From Epiperipatus broadwayi (lineage: Eukaryota; Onychophora; Udeonychophora; Euonychophora; Peripatidae), in NCBI GenBank assembly GCA_028023455.1, contig JAQFVV010006216.1:2638445-2702444 (forward strand): 64,000 bases of DNA. The letters run 5' to 3'. The stretch's first letter is position 1, and each line of letters starts with the position of its first letter. The notes under the pieces are model-generated. The model searched no databases and was not told the DNA's origin. It worked only from the letters and a program-made list of their open reading frames with translations. The position numbers were made by a program, and so were the translations under genes. Shown here one piece after another: positions 13,333-23,605 of the stretch.

Positions 13333-14125
13333 TGCTATGTCTCATCTCACTAATACCCGGAGTAAGAATAACAAATTTATATGAAATATTATATTTTGAG
13401 GATACAAAGAACACAGTGACTCAGACTTCAATTTACATAATTTAATATACACGTTAATATATACAAGTATAATATATAGAGATACATGAATCAAACCCTA
13501 TTTTAATTTATATAAGCTGATCACAACTAATTAGAACTAAGTTCTTTTCTTACTAAGTCTATTCAATAATAACAAAATACTATAGACAATACATTTATCT
13601 TTACCATCATCACCATTCTTTAAGACTGGCAGGCCTTAATTCCCTTAAGGCATTTAAAATAAAATTAAGATCGAAATGATCTGTTATGATCCTAGTCAGG
13701 TTATTGACCTTCAAAAGTTGAGATCCTGAGAATAAGACATTCTCTGCTGGTTTCTTCTACTGCTTCACTCTTGTGCTACAGTTGCCTTGAAGACCAAGAA
13801 TGAAGAGCATGTATTGTTTTTTTCCACAGTTTTTATACCTTCAGTCCTTTTGTTTTCTGGAATAATTAAGCTCATTGGGAAAAATCTGAGTGATGGGTGC
13901 ATTAACCATTTAATCTTGCTTCTGTAAATTTAATTAGTATTTTAACTCATACTAATTAAATTTCCTCCATTATTTCATATTTATTTTTTCTTTCTAATAA
14001 TAATTACTGTATACAATTCATTTTAATTAAATATTTAATATTATAGTAATTCTATTCATTTATCTATTCTATTTATTTCCTCTCTGTAAATTAATTTCAT
14101 AACTTATTAAAATACATATATTTCA
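13333..14125 (-). repeat. 5' LTR of the first Gypsy element
   Basis: Partner of 7978-8767 with the same order of landmarks. It contains small indels relative to its mate, for example AAGTTCTTTTCTTACT near 13539-13556. The promoter would lie here, reading toward lower coordinates. Borders are within a few bases. Confidence 0.85.
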
Positions 14126-15457
14126 ATATGTATAAAATATAAAATATGTAAAACTTACAGCTCTGAAAAATTGTAATCTTACACAAAATTACAAGTAATA
14201 TAATCAATAATAAATCAATCAAAATTAAATTTATAGAAGTTTCAATTGGAAAATGAATGTATACTTGGGAAGTTCTATTTATGATTTTCTGCCTCCAAAC
14301 AAATGTAGCTGAATCTACAAAATGTGTAAAGGTGTTCTAAACATGATCAGTCTCACAAAATCTCTCTAGATTTTAGTGCCAAAAAGTGTGCTCATTTAAT
14401 TTGCATAAATGGTTGCAAAATAAATAACAATAATGATAGTAAAACAAATGGTACTCATTATATGAACTTTTTTTAAACTTGTCATGAACTATATAAAATA
14501 GTATTTATAACTAAAAAGCTGATCTTAGTGAAAATTGTTTTGCAAAATAAGTAATAATAATTTAATAAATAAAGTGTTTGGTTTTTTTTTTCCCAAAGGA
14601 CAATTGATAAAGTGTTGTAAATTTAATTAGTAACTTCTATTTTTGAATTTCTTACATGCGTTAATGAAAAATAATAATGCTAAAAACTGATTTCTACAAA
14701 ATATTCACACTCTTTGTTGAATTGGATAGGTAAAAAGAATTAACAATGCAAGACTTTCTAAAATGATGTTTTATGATGAACTTAAGCTTGGTTTTCATGG
14801 AAGAAGTAAAGTATCATTTAAGGATCTCTATATAATTTTAAAAGTACAATGACAAGATCATAAAATCAATCTATCTCAAAGATATTCTAAAGAAGTGCAA
14901 TGTCAAATGTTTTCATTGGAAGATATGGTAGAGAATAGAATATATTGATGAAATACAATTAGACATAGTATTGAAGTATTTCAGAAAAAAAAGATTTCTG
15001 TTGAAGAAATTAAAAAACAAAATTGTAAAACATCAAGTAAAAACAAAAATAAACCAGAATGTTTTATATATAAATGTATTTCCATCGTTTCCTGGCCCCG
15101 CACATTCCAGCGCTGACATTTACAATGTAATTAAAAACTGTAAGTATTCCATTTTAGAAAATAATGTTGGTACGTAAACTGTTTAAAACTAGTTTGAAAA
15201 ATTCAACATACTCTAAAATGTATAAGTAATTTTAAAATATAATTATTCCATTTTAGAGAATAATGTTGCTTCGCAACAAAAAGTTGGGCCGGTAAATGGC
15301 ATTTTTATGTGTTTTAGCACATAAACAATGCCATCAAGCATCATGCATGTCTAATCAATCAGTACCATATATTTTTTGTAATCATTGCTATATACTGATA
15401 ATTATATTATTCAAAAAGTATAATAATTACTCTTTCTTATTGCATTGCCAAATGTAT
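14126..15457. other. AT-rich non-coding stretch
   Basis: No gene recognised. The 68-codon plus frame at 14971-15177 is lysine-rich low-complexity translation. A short direct repeat, TATTCCATTTTAGAAAATAA, occurs at about 15146 and, slightly changed, at about 15245, each followed by ATGTTG. It may be a worn mobile fragment. Confidence 0.55.
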
Positions 15458-15725
15458 ACCATATAATACTAATTGTCCATTCACTTTACTAATACTACAG
15501 TTATACAATGCTTTATTTACCACCCTTTTTTATAATTTACAGTTTTGATTGCCCCAGCAATCTCCTTCAGAATTTTATATCTATCTCCTAGACTCTAAGG
15601 CTAGGAAATATAAAGTTCTGAAGAAGATTGCTGGGGCAATCGAAACTGTAAACTGTAAAAAAGAGTGGTAAATAAAGCATTGTGTAACAGTAGTACAATG
15701 AATAGACAATTGAGTATTATATGAT
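15458..15725. repeat. foldback (inverted-repeat) element, about 270 bp
   Basis: The left arm (about 15458-15576) and right arm (about 15610-15725) are reverse complements with few mismatches. Examples are ACAATGCTTTATTTACCAC with GTGGTAAATAAAGCATTGT, and GATTGCCCCAGCAATC on both sides. The inner 30 bp form the loop. The right arm contains CTGAAGAAGATTGC-TGGG-GCAATCGAAAC, the hammerhead-core-like motif reported in the findings. There is no coding capacity, so it is a MITE-like palindrome. Confidence 0.85.
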
Positions 15726-16986
15726 ATTTATTTTACTTTATTATATAGATTTTTGTATGTTGGAAATCGAATTAAAAATTATTAATATTATTTAGCTTTT
15801 TTCTGAAACTAATAAATTCTTACATACCATGATAATAATTGATATAGTGTATTGCTATTAAAATTAAAATAAATTCTTTGAAAACTAAAAAGTTTACAAA
15901 TGAATGGAACAAATTTGAGATATAAATTATATCACATGAGAATTGAAAAGATTTTGAAAGATATCAGATTTAAAGAAGAGGCTGGGTACGAAAAAAATTA
16001 TATTTAGATATAAACTTCTTGCTAAGAATATGAGTAAAAATAACATGTCATATGTTCAAAAGAATTCTTGTAAGGTGAAATTATTTCACAGCACAACAAA
16101 TTTTTATTTTTAATTTAATATATTTGGAGCACTGATTCCAAAAATGGTATTAGTTTGGATCTATAAGCTATAATTATAAAAATAAAGTATAACTCTCTTA
16201 GATTTTAAGTCTTTAACCAACATTGATCATTTTTGTTTTTTTTAAATGTTTTTTTATAAAAATTTTGGTATAATTTATCATTATAGTTAAACAAGATTTC
16301 ATGATAAAAATTAAAATCATTTGTTTGGAATCCTTTAAATTACCATATTTGCTGTAATGCTAGTTTAAATCAAATCTTAACATTACTATTCTTTCAGGAC
16401 AACTTATCAATGTTTTATTGCATATAAACCTAATATGATATTTTTAATTTGTCAATCTTATTAAATATTATAGATTCATGAAGATATTGTTTGAATAATC
16501 CTTATATCTTTTATTATATTTGTCACAAGAATGCCTGAAAAAAGATAAAAAAAATTCTGAAGAGACATATTTTGATTATTTTGCTGTTAAAACTGGAGAT
16601 CAAGATAAATCATGAGTTTTATATATGCAAAACTTACATAAAACATTTGAGGGATTACAAAAATTTCTTGATATTTGTAATGCCATAATTTGGAGGGAAC
16701 AAAAAATTATTATTATGTCAGTTATTTTTGTTCTGACAATATCATAGGCATTATATTTTGGTAAAAATATTACTTAAGTAACAGAAATTTCATGTAAGTT
16801 AAAAAGCTAAAATTTGTGACTCCAGAAAGGAAAGAAAAAAAACTTAAATATAAAAAGATATTATAAATTAAGAGCAATAAAAAAAAATTGCTGAAAAATA
16901 AAATATAATGTTAATAATAATGCAGTAAAGGTCTAACAGATTAAGTAGGGAAAAATATAGTATTGTTTAATTAGAGCAGAGAGGTA
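15726..16986. other. AT-rich non-coding stretch
   Basis: No gene or known repeat was recognised; only simple AT-rich sequence up to the LTR border. Confidence 0.55.
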
Positions 16987-17857
16987 TTTTAAAACTAATT
17001 AAACAAAAGGTAAGGAGGAAGGGTTAGTATAATTAATATCGGAAAACTAATGGCAGTTGAAAGGAACATGCATGTATGTAATTAAAAGCTTAATGATAAT
17101 TTAGTAAAAGACATATTGCTGGAGAAATAGCCCAAAGAAAAATTAGCTATTACCAGATATTAAACAACGAAATATATAAATAGTATGTGCAGAAAAGAGC
17201 ATGAGCTTTTTCTTACCCTTCATGAATGGTGCTGTTGCATCATGGGGATATTAGAAGAAAATACCCAGAGAAAAAGCTATTGGAAAAAGTTGTAGCGACT
17301 TTCTGCCATAAGAGACATCATCCCAAAGATGGGGCCTCTATATGTGCAAATGGCTGGATAGGGAACTTAACAAACTACGCATGGTCTTATTTTTATTTGA
17401 GTGTGCCTGATAAGGCTTCATGAGGATAGCTCAGAGTAGGACTGTGAGTATAAATGCTTTTAATTATTTACTCAGGCCTAAGAATAATAGAGATGGGGGT
17501 TGGTGGAGTATATGTGAGGATATTAGCATTTACCAAAATAGTAACTAAAATCAAAGATTTAATCAATCATGTAGTAGGTGCTGATAAGTGTATATAATTA
17601 TTTGTTGGACTTTTGTTAGTATTCATATTACTTATCGGAGACACAACCAAGTTTGGCAAAAATGATCACAGATTGACAAGTGTGTCTGCAAACCTTGATT
17701 AGGGACCAGAGCGGGTACGGTCGACCATATATGTATAATGTGTTATGTATGCAATTGTAAATAAATATAATTATCTCTGCTATTGATGATTTTTGTTGAA
17801 CTTATAGTACAGTCTTTTTGTTTGTTTGTTGACATTCAATTTTGTTTTGAATACACA
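16987..17857 (+). repeat. 5' LTR of the second LTR element
   Basis: Shares with 19266-20145 the landmarks TTTTAAAACTAATTAAACAA, GAGCTTTTTCTTACCCTTCA, CATGGGGATATTAGAA, TGAGTATAAATGCTTTTAAT, ATGTATGCAATTGTAAATAA and CATTCAATTTTGTTTTGAAT. AATAAATATAATTATC near 17760 may act as polyadenylation signal. It is longer than its mate by small insertions (for example near 17090-17110). Confidence 0.85.
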
Positions 17858-17977
17858 AGTTGGCACAGTCACAGTCATATTAGAACCCTGGATGTAAGGA
17901 TTCAACAAATAGTTCCAATCATAGTAGTTATCAAATCTAGAAAAATTAGGGAAAGAAAAAATCATTAGCAGGAAAAA

Positions 17978-18560
17978 ATGCTGTTAGGACAGTCAGTGAT
18001 ATCTAAATTCGATGTTATTGATACGGGGGAATGGTCACTATACGCTATGCAGTTAACTAATTTTTTTTTGCTCAATGGGATTGAAGACAATAAAAAAAAG
18101 GTAGCGGTGCTAATGGGTTTATCAGGAAGAAGGGTAAAAGATATAATAAACAAGAATTATGCAATATCCATAGAGGAGATAGTATTATATGAAGAGATAG
18201 TTAAAAACTTAATGACCATTTTGGTCCTAGACATCAAAACATACAGCCAGATTGTCATTAAGAAATAGGAGACAAATTAAAGGTGAAATGATAAAACAGT
18301 ATGGCATGGCTTTAAAATAATTAGCAAAAGATTGTGTAAATAGAGATTATGTAGAGGAGATATTACTAGATCAATTATTTTGGGATCTGTCGAAGATAGA
18401 TTCAGACAAAACCTGCTGACTGAAACGGATTTGAATTTTGAGTCAGCCATTAAGAAGGGAGTGGTTTGTGAGCTGATAATAGAGCAAGCAGCATTTTTTT
18501 AAAAAATAAAATTGAGAATGACACTAAAATTGCATAGAGAAAACTGAGCGAAAAGAATGG
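17978..18560 (+). pseudogene. gag capsid region of the second LTR element
   Basis: The ATG at 17978 opens 96 codons: FDVIDTGEWSLYAMQLTNFF, then NGIEDNKKKVAVLMGLSGRR and YAISIEEIVLYEEIVKNL. This is the standard Gypsy capsid opening '..W..Y..R...FF..N.I.D..KK...LL...G...Y..L..L..P......Y......L'. A frameshift near 18200-18270 breaks it, and decayed sequence continues ('LAKDCVN...EEILLDQLF', 'LLTETDLNFESAIKK') to about 18480. The protein would package the element RNA. Confidence 0.8.
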
Positions 18561-18589
18561 GATAAAAGCAATAGCACAAGAAAAGAATT

Positions 18590-18985
18590 AATAGTTTTTG
18601 CTGTGGCAAAGCTGAACACATGAGAAGAGAATGCAAATTTCGAAATGAAAGGTGCCATAACTGTAAACAAAAAGGGCATTTGGAAAAAATGTGCAGAGAA
18701 ACTGAAAAAAAGGCTAGTCAGGAGACGCATCGAAAGATAAAAACGAAGGAGGTTATAGCTGACAATATTTCTAAAATTAATAATACGAGAGCAAATGGGA
18801 AAAATAAATTTAGGTTACAGCTAGAAATCAGTAATACAGAAATAGAAATTGATAGTGAGTCAGGAACATCACTGATCTCAGAGAAGCTATGGGAACAGCT
18901 TAAGGAAAAAGGTACACACATATCAATTAAAAAGACATCTATCAAGGCTGTAGATGTAAGACAAAATGAATTAGGAATGATATAG
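18590..18985 (+). pseudogene. gag zinc knuckles and protease start, second LTR element
   Basis: A first knuckle, CGKAEHMRREC, has lost its leading cysteine. The second, CHNCKQKGHLEKMC, is an intact CX2CX4HX4C. After a basic linker the frame reads LEISNTEIEIDSESGTSLIS, which resembles the Gypsy aspartic protease start (..LDTGA..SLI) with two residues inserted or changed in the active-site triad. The frame ends at 18985. It is best seen as the 3' end of gag plus the start of pol. Confidence 0.75.
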
Positions 18986-19096
18986 TGCCTATAAAGTACA
19001 GAAATAAAAGGGTAAAATTTCCTATATATATAGAAATGAGAAAAATCAGTCTGTTAATAGAATGTGGAATTATTATTAATGTGAAGGCAATTTTTT

Positions 19097-19250
19097 GCAA
19101 AATTAGATCTAAATTCTGCATATCATCAGATCGAGGTGATGGATAAAATGGTTCAAATCTTAACATTAGCAACGCCTTTTGGGTTTTTGGGGTGTAACAG
19201 ACTGCCATTTGCAATCTCCACAGTTCCCATTTTCCAAGCAAAAATTAACC
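19097..19250 (+). pseudogene. reverse transcriptase fragment, second LTR element
   Basis: The plus frame reads AKLDLNSAYHQIEVMDKMVQ and, a few residues later, TPFGFLGCNRLPFAISTVPI. These are RT motif A (LDL..AYHQI) and the following NRLPFG..SAP block of Gypsy elements. It begins about 110 bp after the protease start, so a protease/RT segment was deleted. About 15 bp after it the 3' LTR begins, so the YxDD box and all later domains are gone. Confidence 0.85.
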
Positions 19251-19265
19251 ACATAGCAGAAAGCT

Positions 19266-20145
19266 ATTTTAAAACTAATTAAACAAAAGAGTAAAGAGGA
19301 AAGGTTAGTATAATTAATATCGGAAAGACTAATGATGGTTCAAAGGAATTTGCATGTACACAATTAAAAGTTTTATGATAATTTTGTTGCAGGAATAGCT
19401 CAAAGAAAATTCACTATTATCGGATATTAAACAATAAAATATATAAATAGTGTGTGCTAAAAAGAGCAAGAGCTTTTTCTTACCCTTCATGAAGGGTGCT
19501 GCCTGCTGTTGCTTCATGGGGATATTAGAAATAAGAACCCAGAGAAAAAGCTGCTGGAAAAAGTTGTAGCAACTTTCTGCCATGAGGGACGTCATCCCAG
19601 AGACTGGACCTCTGTATGTGCAAATAGCTGGATGGGGAACTGAACAGACCGGACATGGTCTTATTTTTATTTGAATGCATCTGATAAGGCTCCATGAGGA
19701 TTGTTCAGAGTAGGACTGTGAGTATAAATGCTTTTAATTATTTACTCAGGCCTAAGAATAGAGAGGCAGGGATTAGTGGAGTATGTGTGAGGATATTATC
19801 ATTTACCAAAATAGTAACTAAAATCAAAGACTAAATTGATCATATAGTAGATGCTGAAGTGTAGGAAGGGACATACATGTATATAATTATTAGATGGCAT
19901 TTGTTAGTGTTCATATTACTTACGGAAATATAAGCAAGGTGGCAAAAAAGGTTATGCTAGCACAGAATGACAAGTGTATCTGCAAACCTTAATTAGCAAC
20001 CGGAGATGGTGGGGTCAACAATATATATAAATAAGGTGTTATGTATGCAATTGTAAATAAATATAGTTATCTATGCTATTGACGATTTTTGTTGAACTTA
20101 TAGTATAGTATTTTATTTGGCATTCAATTTTGTTTTGAATACACA
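19266..20145 (+). repeat. 3' LTR of the second LTR element
   Basis: Partner of 16987-17857, with the same landmarks in the same order. Substitutions and short indels relative to the 5' LTR indicate substantial age. Left border approximate. Confidence 0.85.
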
Positions 20146-20770
20146 ACAATAAGTATCAATCAGAATAATCAAAACCAATTAAACAAATCTTGACATAGCT
20201 TCAGCAAAATAAGCTCTTATTTATATACTCATTAAATATCTATTCTATCATTCTGTTATTTACCAGAGTTCCCTGAAAAAAAATATCATATGCTGAAAGC
20301 AGAAAGGGTAAAAATAATAAGGTTGTGAAAGAATAAATATAAGGAAAGTGATTATACAGAAAGTGGGTTGTTTTTATGCTGGGTTTGGGAAAAGATAAGG
20401 GGGATTTAGATATAAAGGCCATGGAATTGAGAAAGATTATGTTGTGGAAATGGGATAGAGCAGGATATGGGAAAACATGGGGGGGGGATGGAAAGAGAAG
20501 GTAAAGTGGCTAACAGGTTTCTCTGGGCATAGTTACCAAGAGTTTCCCAACTCCGTATAAGAAGAAGTCACAGTGCATCACAGCAAGCCATACAAGATAA
20601 TAAAAGCGAGCCATTAATAATAATTTTGTAGTACTTCATCAAATCCTTAATAATTCAATCAAATTATAATAAGTTGTCATCATCAATTGCTGACCTCAAG
20701 ATTTAAAAAAAAATGTACTTAACCCTAAAATATATTTTATCAGAAAAAAGTATTTGCTACCATTCCTCTC
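20146..20770. other. AT-rich non-coding stretch
   Basis: No gene. It has a G-homopolymer of 9 at about 20480-20488. The 60-codon minus frame at 20240-20422 has no family signature. Confidence 0.5.
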
Positions 20771-20779
20771 TGAGGACAA

Positions 20780-21720
20780 CAATCTAATAGTCTGCAATTG
20801 CATTAGAGACTTCCTAAAGAAAATTTTATCCAAAATATATGTCAAAAGAATGGCATCTTTTCATTGATGGCTCCAAATGGAGTTTGATATAGGTTCTTTT
20901 ACATACTGGCAGCAAATATGACTAAATTCCTATTGATAATTGTATTAGTATGAAAGAAGTATAGTATACAATTTCTCTAATCTTAGAAATGATAATGTAT
21001 CAAGAGCATCAGTGAATAATTATTATTGATATAAAAATAATAAATTTTATTTTTGATCAGCAAAATGGCTCCATTAAATATTCTCACTTTTCATGCGTTT
21101 GAGATAGCAGGGATAAACATGACAACTAGTTAAGAAAAGATTTGATCCTAATGAAAAGATATACTGATTGGGTAGCAAAATGCAGTCAGTGTATGTTTTA
21201 TTCCTGAAAATAAATCATTTTAACATCATTACACAACAAGTTCAGCTTGATAAAATAGTATGTGAAGGCTATGAACAAAGATAGTTTGTGCTTTGCCTTA
21301 GATTAAGAACAGAAAAATTGGAAGCAGGATTTTTGGTAGTTCCAAAATAAGATAGTTCATAAATGCTTCACATTTCATATATTCATACTGACTCTATTGT
21401 TTGATCTTCATTTGTTTTGGTTATCAAAAATTTTCTTGGCAAATGTTAGAAAGACAACTACTCTGAATTAGTAGAGAAGGTGATCTCTAATTTTAATATG
21501 CTTGGACATAATATGAGACATTAAATTGTTTTCCAGAACGGTGATGATTTAAATGAAGAGCAAGAAGTTTTCCCCCAAAACATAAAACATATGGAAAAAG
21601 ATACCAAAAAAAAGTGGAATTCTCATATAATGAAAGATTATGATGGAAACTTCAGGAGTAATTGGCAGATAAACCTAGTAGAAAATTCTATAAAAGAAGC
21701 TTCTTAGTTCTTGAATTGAA
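20780..21720 (+). pseudogene. decayed copy of a widespread animal repeat-encoded ORF (unknown function)
   Basis: Frame-shifting plus-strand translation gives an ordered series of islands. They are NNLIVCNCIRDF, then 'FIDGSKWSL', VLLHTGSKYD-like text, an 'ISMKE' remnant, DQQNGSIKYSHFSC-like text, FVLVIKNFLGKC, NYSELVEKVISNFNMLGHNM, and finally DDLNEEQEVFPQNIKHMEKD and KKWNSHIMKDYDGNF. From memory these match, in order, a large family of uncharacterised ORFs repeated in many arthropod and other invertebrate genomes (CND..., LFIDSS..SLK.VLLHNGNKY, LLG.QSG.TK..CFLC, NFLGN.KA.NY.ELV, DEQGERFHQDI..ME.RY.G.W). At least five frameshifts or stops. I do not know its function. Confidence 0.7.
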
Positions 21721-22164
21721 ATAATGAGATTTAGTATTATAAATTTGTTTTAAATATAAAATGTTTGTTTTAATTGTGCAAGCACATTGATTTTATTAAT
21801 AAATTAAAAGCAGTATCATCAAGATTTTATATTATTATGGATTTCAAATTTTAATGAATGACTAGTTGGAACAGCATATAATGTGCTCAAATCTGTAGCT
21901 GATAAGAGTAAATATGTGATGCCATTTTTGAAATCAGTATTTTAAATATACTCAGAAATAGGTTCAACTTTTAAAAATATCAAAATGTATGTTGGCCAAT
22001 GTTATAAAAGACAAGAATTTTTTTTTTAGTAAGTTTGCATTGAAAATATGTTACCAACAAAATAATCATATTCACTATATTACATTTCAAAGAGAAAATA
22101 AAATTTTATCAAAATATTCTCCCAAATTTATGTTTTGGTAAATTTTTTTTTTTTTTTGTATTTA

Positions 22165-22825
22165 CAGAGAATCCCCATATCCAAGGTTGGCAGTCATGTT
22201 TTTTGTTTAATTATATACTTTTAGGTGCATAATTATTCTGTAACCCTAATGAATATGTTTTACTTGTTAATATTAAAAAATATCAATAAATTGATTATAA
22301 ATTCCTGTTAACTTTAAAAAATAGCAATAAATGTATGTATTATAAAATCCATTCACAAAAATAACACAAAACTACAACAATAAATTTTAAATAAATCAAA
22401 TATAATAATTCAAACTGCAAGATATATAATTTTTACAAAGATTTATTTTTTAATAAAAAGTGACTAACATGGGATATTCATGTCAGTCACCTGAAATCTC
22501 TAATAGCCTTCAAAATCTGCTAACATGAATAACCCACGTTAGTCACTTTTTGTTAAAAAAAAATTCCTGAAAAATTATATTTCCTGAAGTTTGAATTATT
22601 AAATTTATTTTATTTAAAATTTACTGTTGTAGTTTTGTGTTTTTTCTGTAATACATTTATTGCTAATTTTTTAAAGTTAGAAGAAATTTATAATTGATTT
22701 ATTTATATTTTTTAATATTAACAAGTAAAATATATTCATAAGAATTATGGGATAACTATGCCCTTGAAAATGTATAATTAAACAAAAATCATGACTATCA
22801 ACCATGGGTTCAGGGAATCTCCATA
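22165..22825. repeat. large foldback element, about 660 bp
   Basis: The left arm (about 22165-22480) and right arm (about 22510-22825) are reverse complements over roughly 300 bp. Examples: AAGTGACTAACATGGG with the right-arm complement near 22530-22550, AACACAAAACTACAACA with TGTTGTAGTTTTGTGTT, and outer ends GAATCCCCATATCCAAGG / CCATGGGTTCAGGGAATC. Loop of about 30 bp. No coding capacity. Confidence 0.88.
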
Positions 22826-23389
22826 AGTACCTTTTTTTTATGTATATAAAATTATCATTTTTTTTACAAATTTTCCTTCCCTATAAGATTGAAAAGCATT
22901 ATCAGTATTTATACCTTTATATTCTTGATAAGAAGAATATAAATATAGAAAATAAGTTTCATGTATTTTTAATTTGATGTAAATTTAAAAACATTATACA
23001 TAAAAGATTATCTTAATAATAATAATATATTAATTAATAGTGAAGCAGATGATCTGATGCTCAGATCCTGCTTCACAGCCCACTTACAGTCTCCTACCAC
23101 CAAACCATGTTTAAACCCATCCTTACGCATGTATACATATTTACTAACATATATTTTCCTTTGCTTAAACATTTAAAACATAACTGACATAGATATTTTT
23201 ATATCTTAACGTAAAATAATTTAATAAACAAATATTTAATATTATTTTAATGTGTATGCATGCGTAATGGATAAATATATATATTTTAGTGTGGGGAGAC
23301 CGATAATAAATCGTACCAATAATTATATATATTATGTATTCAAAAGTCATATATGAAATTTATTATTTTTTTATATTTAATTTAGCAGT

Positions 23390-23605
23390 CAGAAAAAGAT
23401 GCAATTCTTTTAAAAAGTTTCTCGAAAACAATTACCCGGAAAAGCCCATTAGTTAAAGGTAAAAGATTACAATTTTGTAATAGTAAAATAAATTCATTAG
23501 TGGAAATTTTGTCCACGCCAACTTGATTTAAAATCATAAGACTTATTTTAAAACAATCGTTCGAGAAACTTGTAACAGAATTGCATTGTTTCAAAAGTCT
23601 TACAA
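23390..23605. repeat. short inverted repeat
   Basis: The left text AGATGCAATTCTTTTAAAAA, followed by GTTTCTCGAAAACAATT (23398-23435), is mirrored by AACAATCGTTCGAGAAACTT and ACAGAATTGCATTGTTTC (23550-23592). Arms of about 45 bp, spacer of about 110 bp. It begins the block of unusual texture that follows. Confidence 0.6.

Larger units (their letters stand above)
7978..14125 (-). mobile_element. full-length, inactivated Gypsy-type LTR retrotransposon
   Basis: Two direct repeats of about 790 bp (7978-8767 and 13333-14125) flank an internal region. On the minus strand it reads gag, zinc knuckle, protease/RT, RNase H, integrase, which is the Gypsy order (RT before integrase). Next to the 3' LTR (low coordinates) the minus strand has a purine-rich tract, GTAAGGGGAGCA, a polypurine tract candidate. 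Next to the 5' LTR it reads ACTTGGCGTATTTG, in the position of a primer-binding site. Every domain is cut by stops and frameshifts, and the LTRs differ by many substitutions and indels, so the insertion is old. No clear target-site duplication was seen. Confidence 0.88.
16987..20145 (+). mobile_element. internally deleted Gypsy-type LTR retrotransposon
   Basis: Direct LTRs of about 870 bp (16987-17857 and about 19266-20145) flank only 1.4 kb of internal DNA. It encodes the start of gag, zinc knuckles, the start of a protease, and then directly a short RT segment that runs into the 3' LTR. Most of pol (rest of protease, RT palm, RNase H, integrase) is missing, so a large internal deletion has occurred. 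After the 5' LTR comes AGTTGGCACAGTCACAGTC, a candidate primer-binding site. LTRs end ..AATACACA. The PPT was not resolved. Confidence 0.85.

Noticed and set aside
21080-21210. First impression of a retroviral-type integrase zinc region ('DWVAKCSQC')
   Set aside because: The flanking islands fit the widespread uncharacterised ORF family better and in the right order, so the Cys pair is chance.
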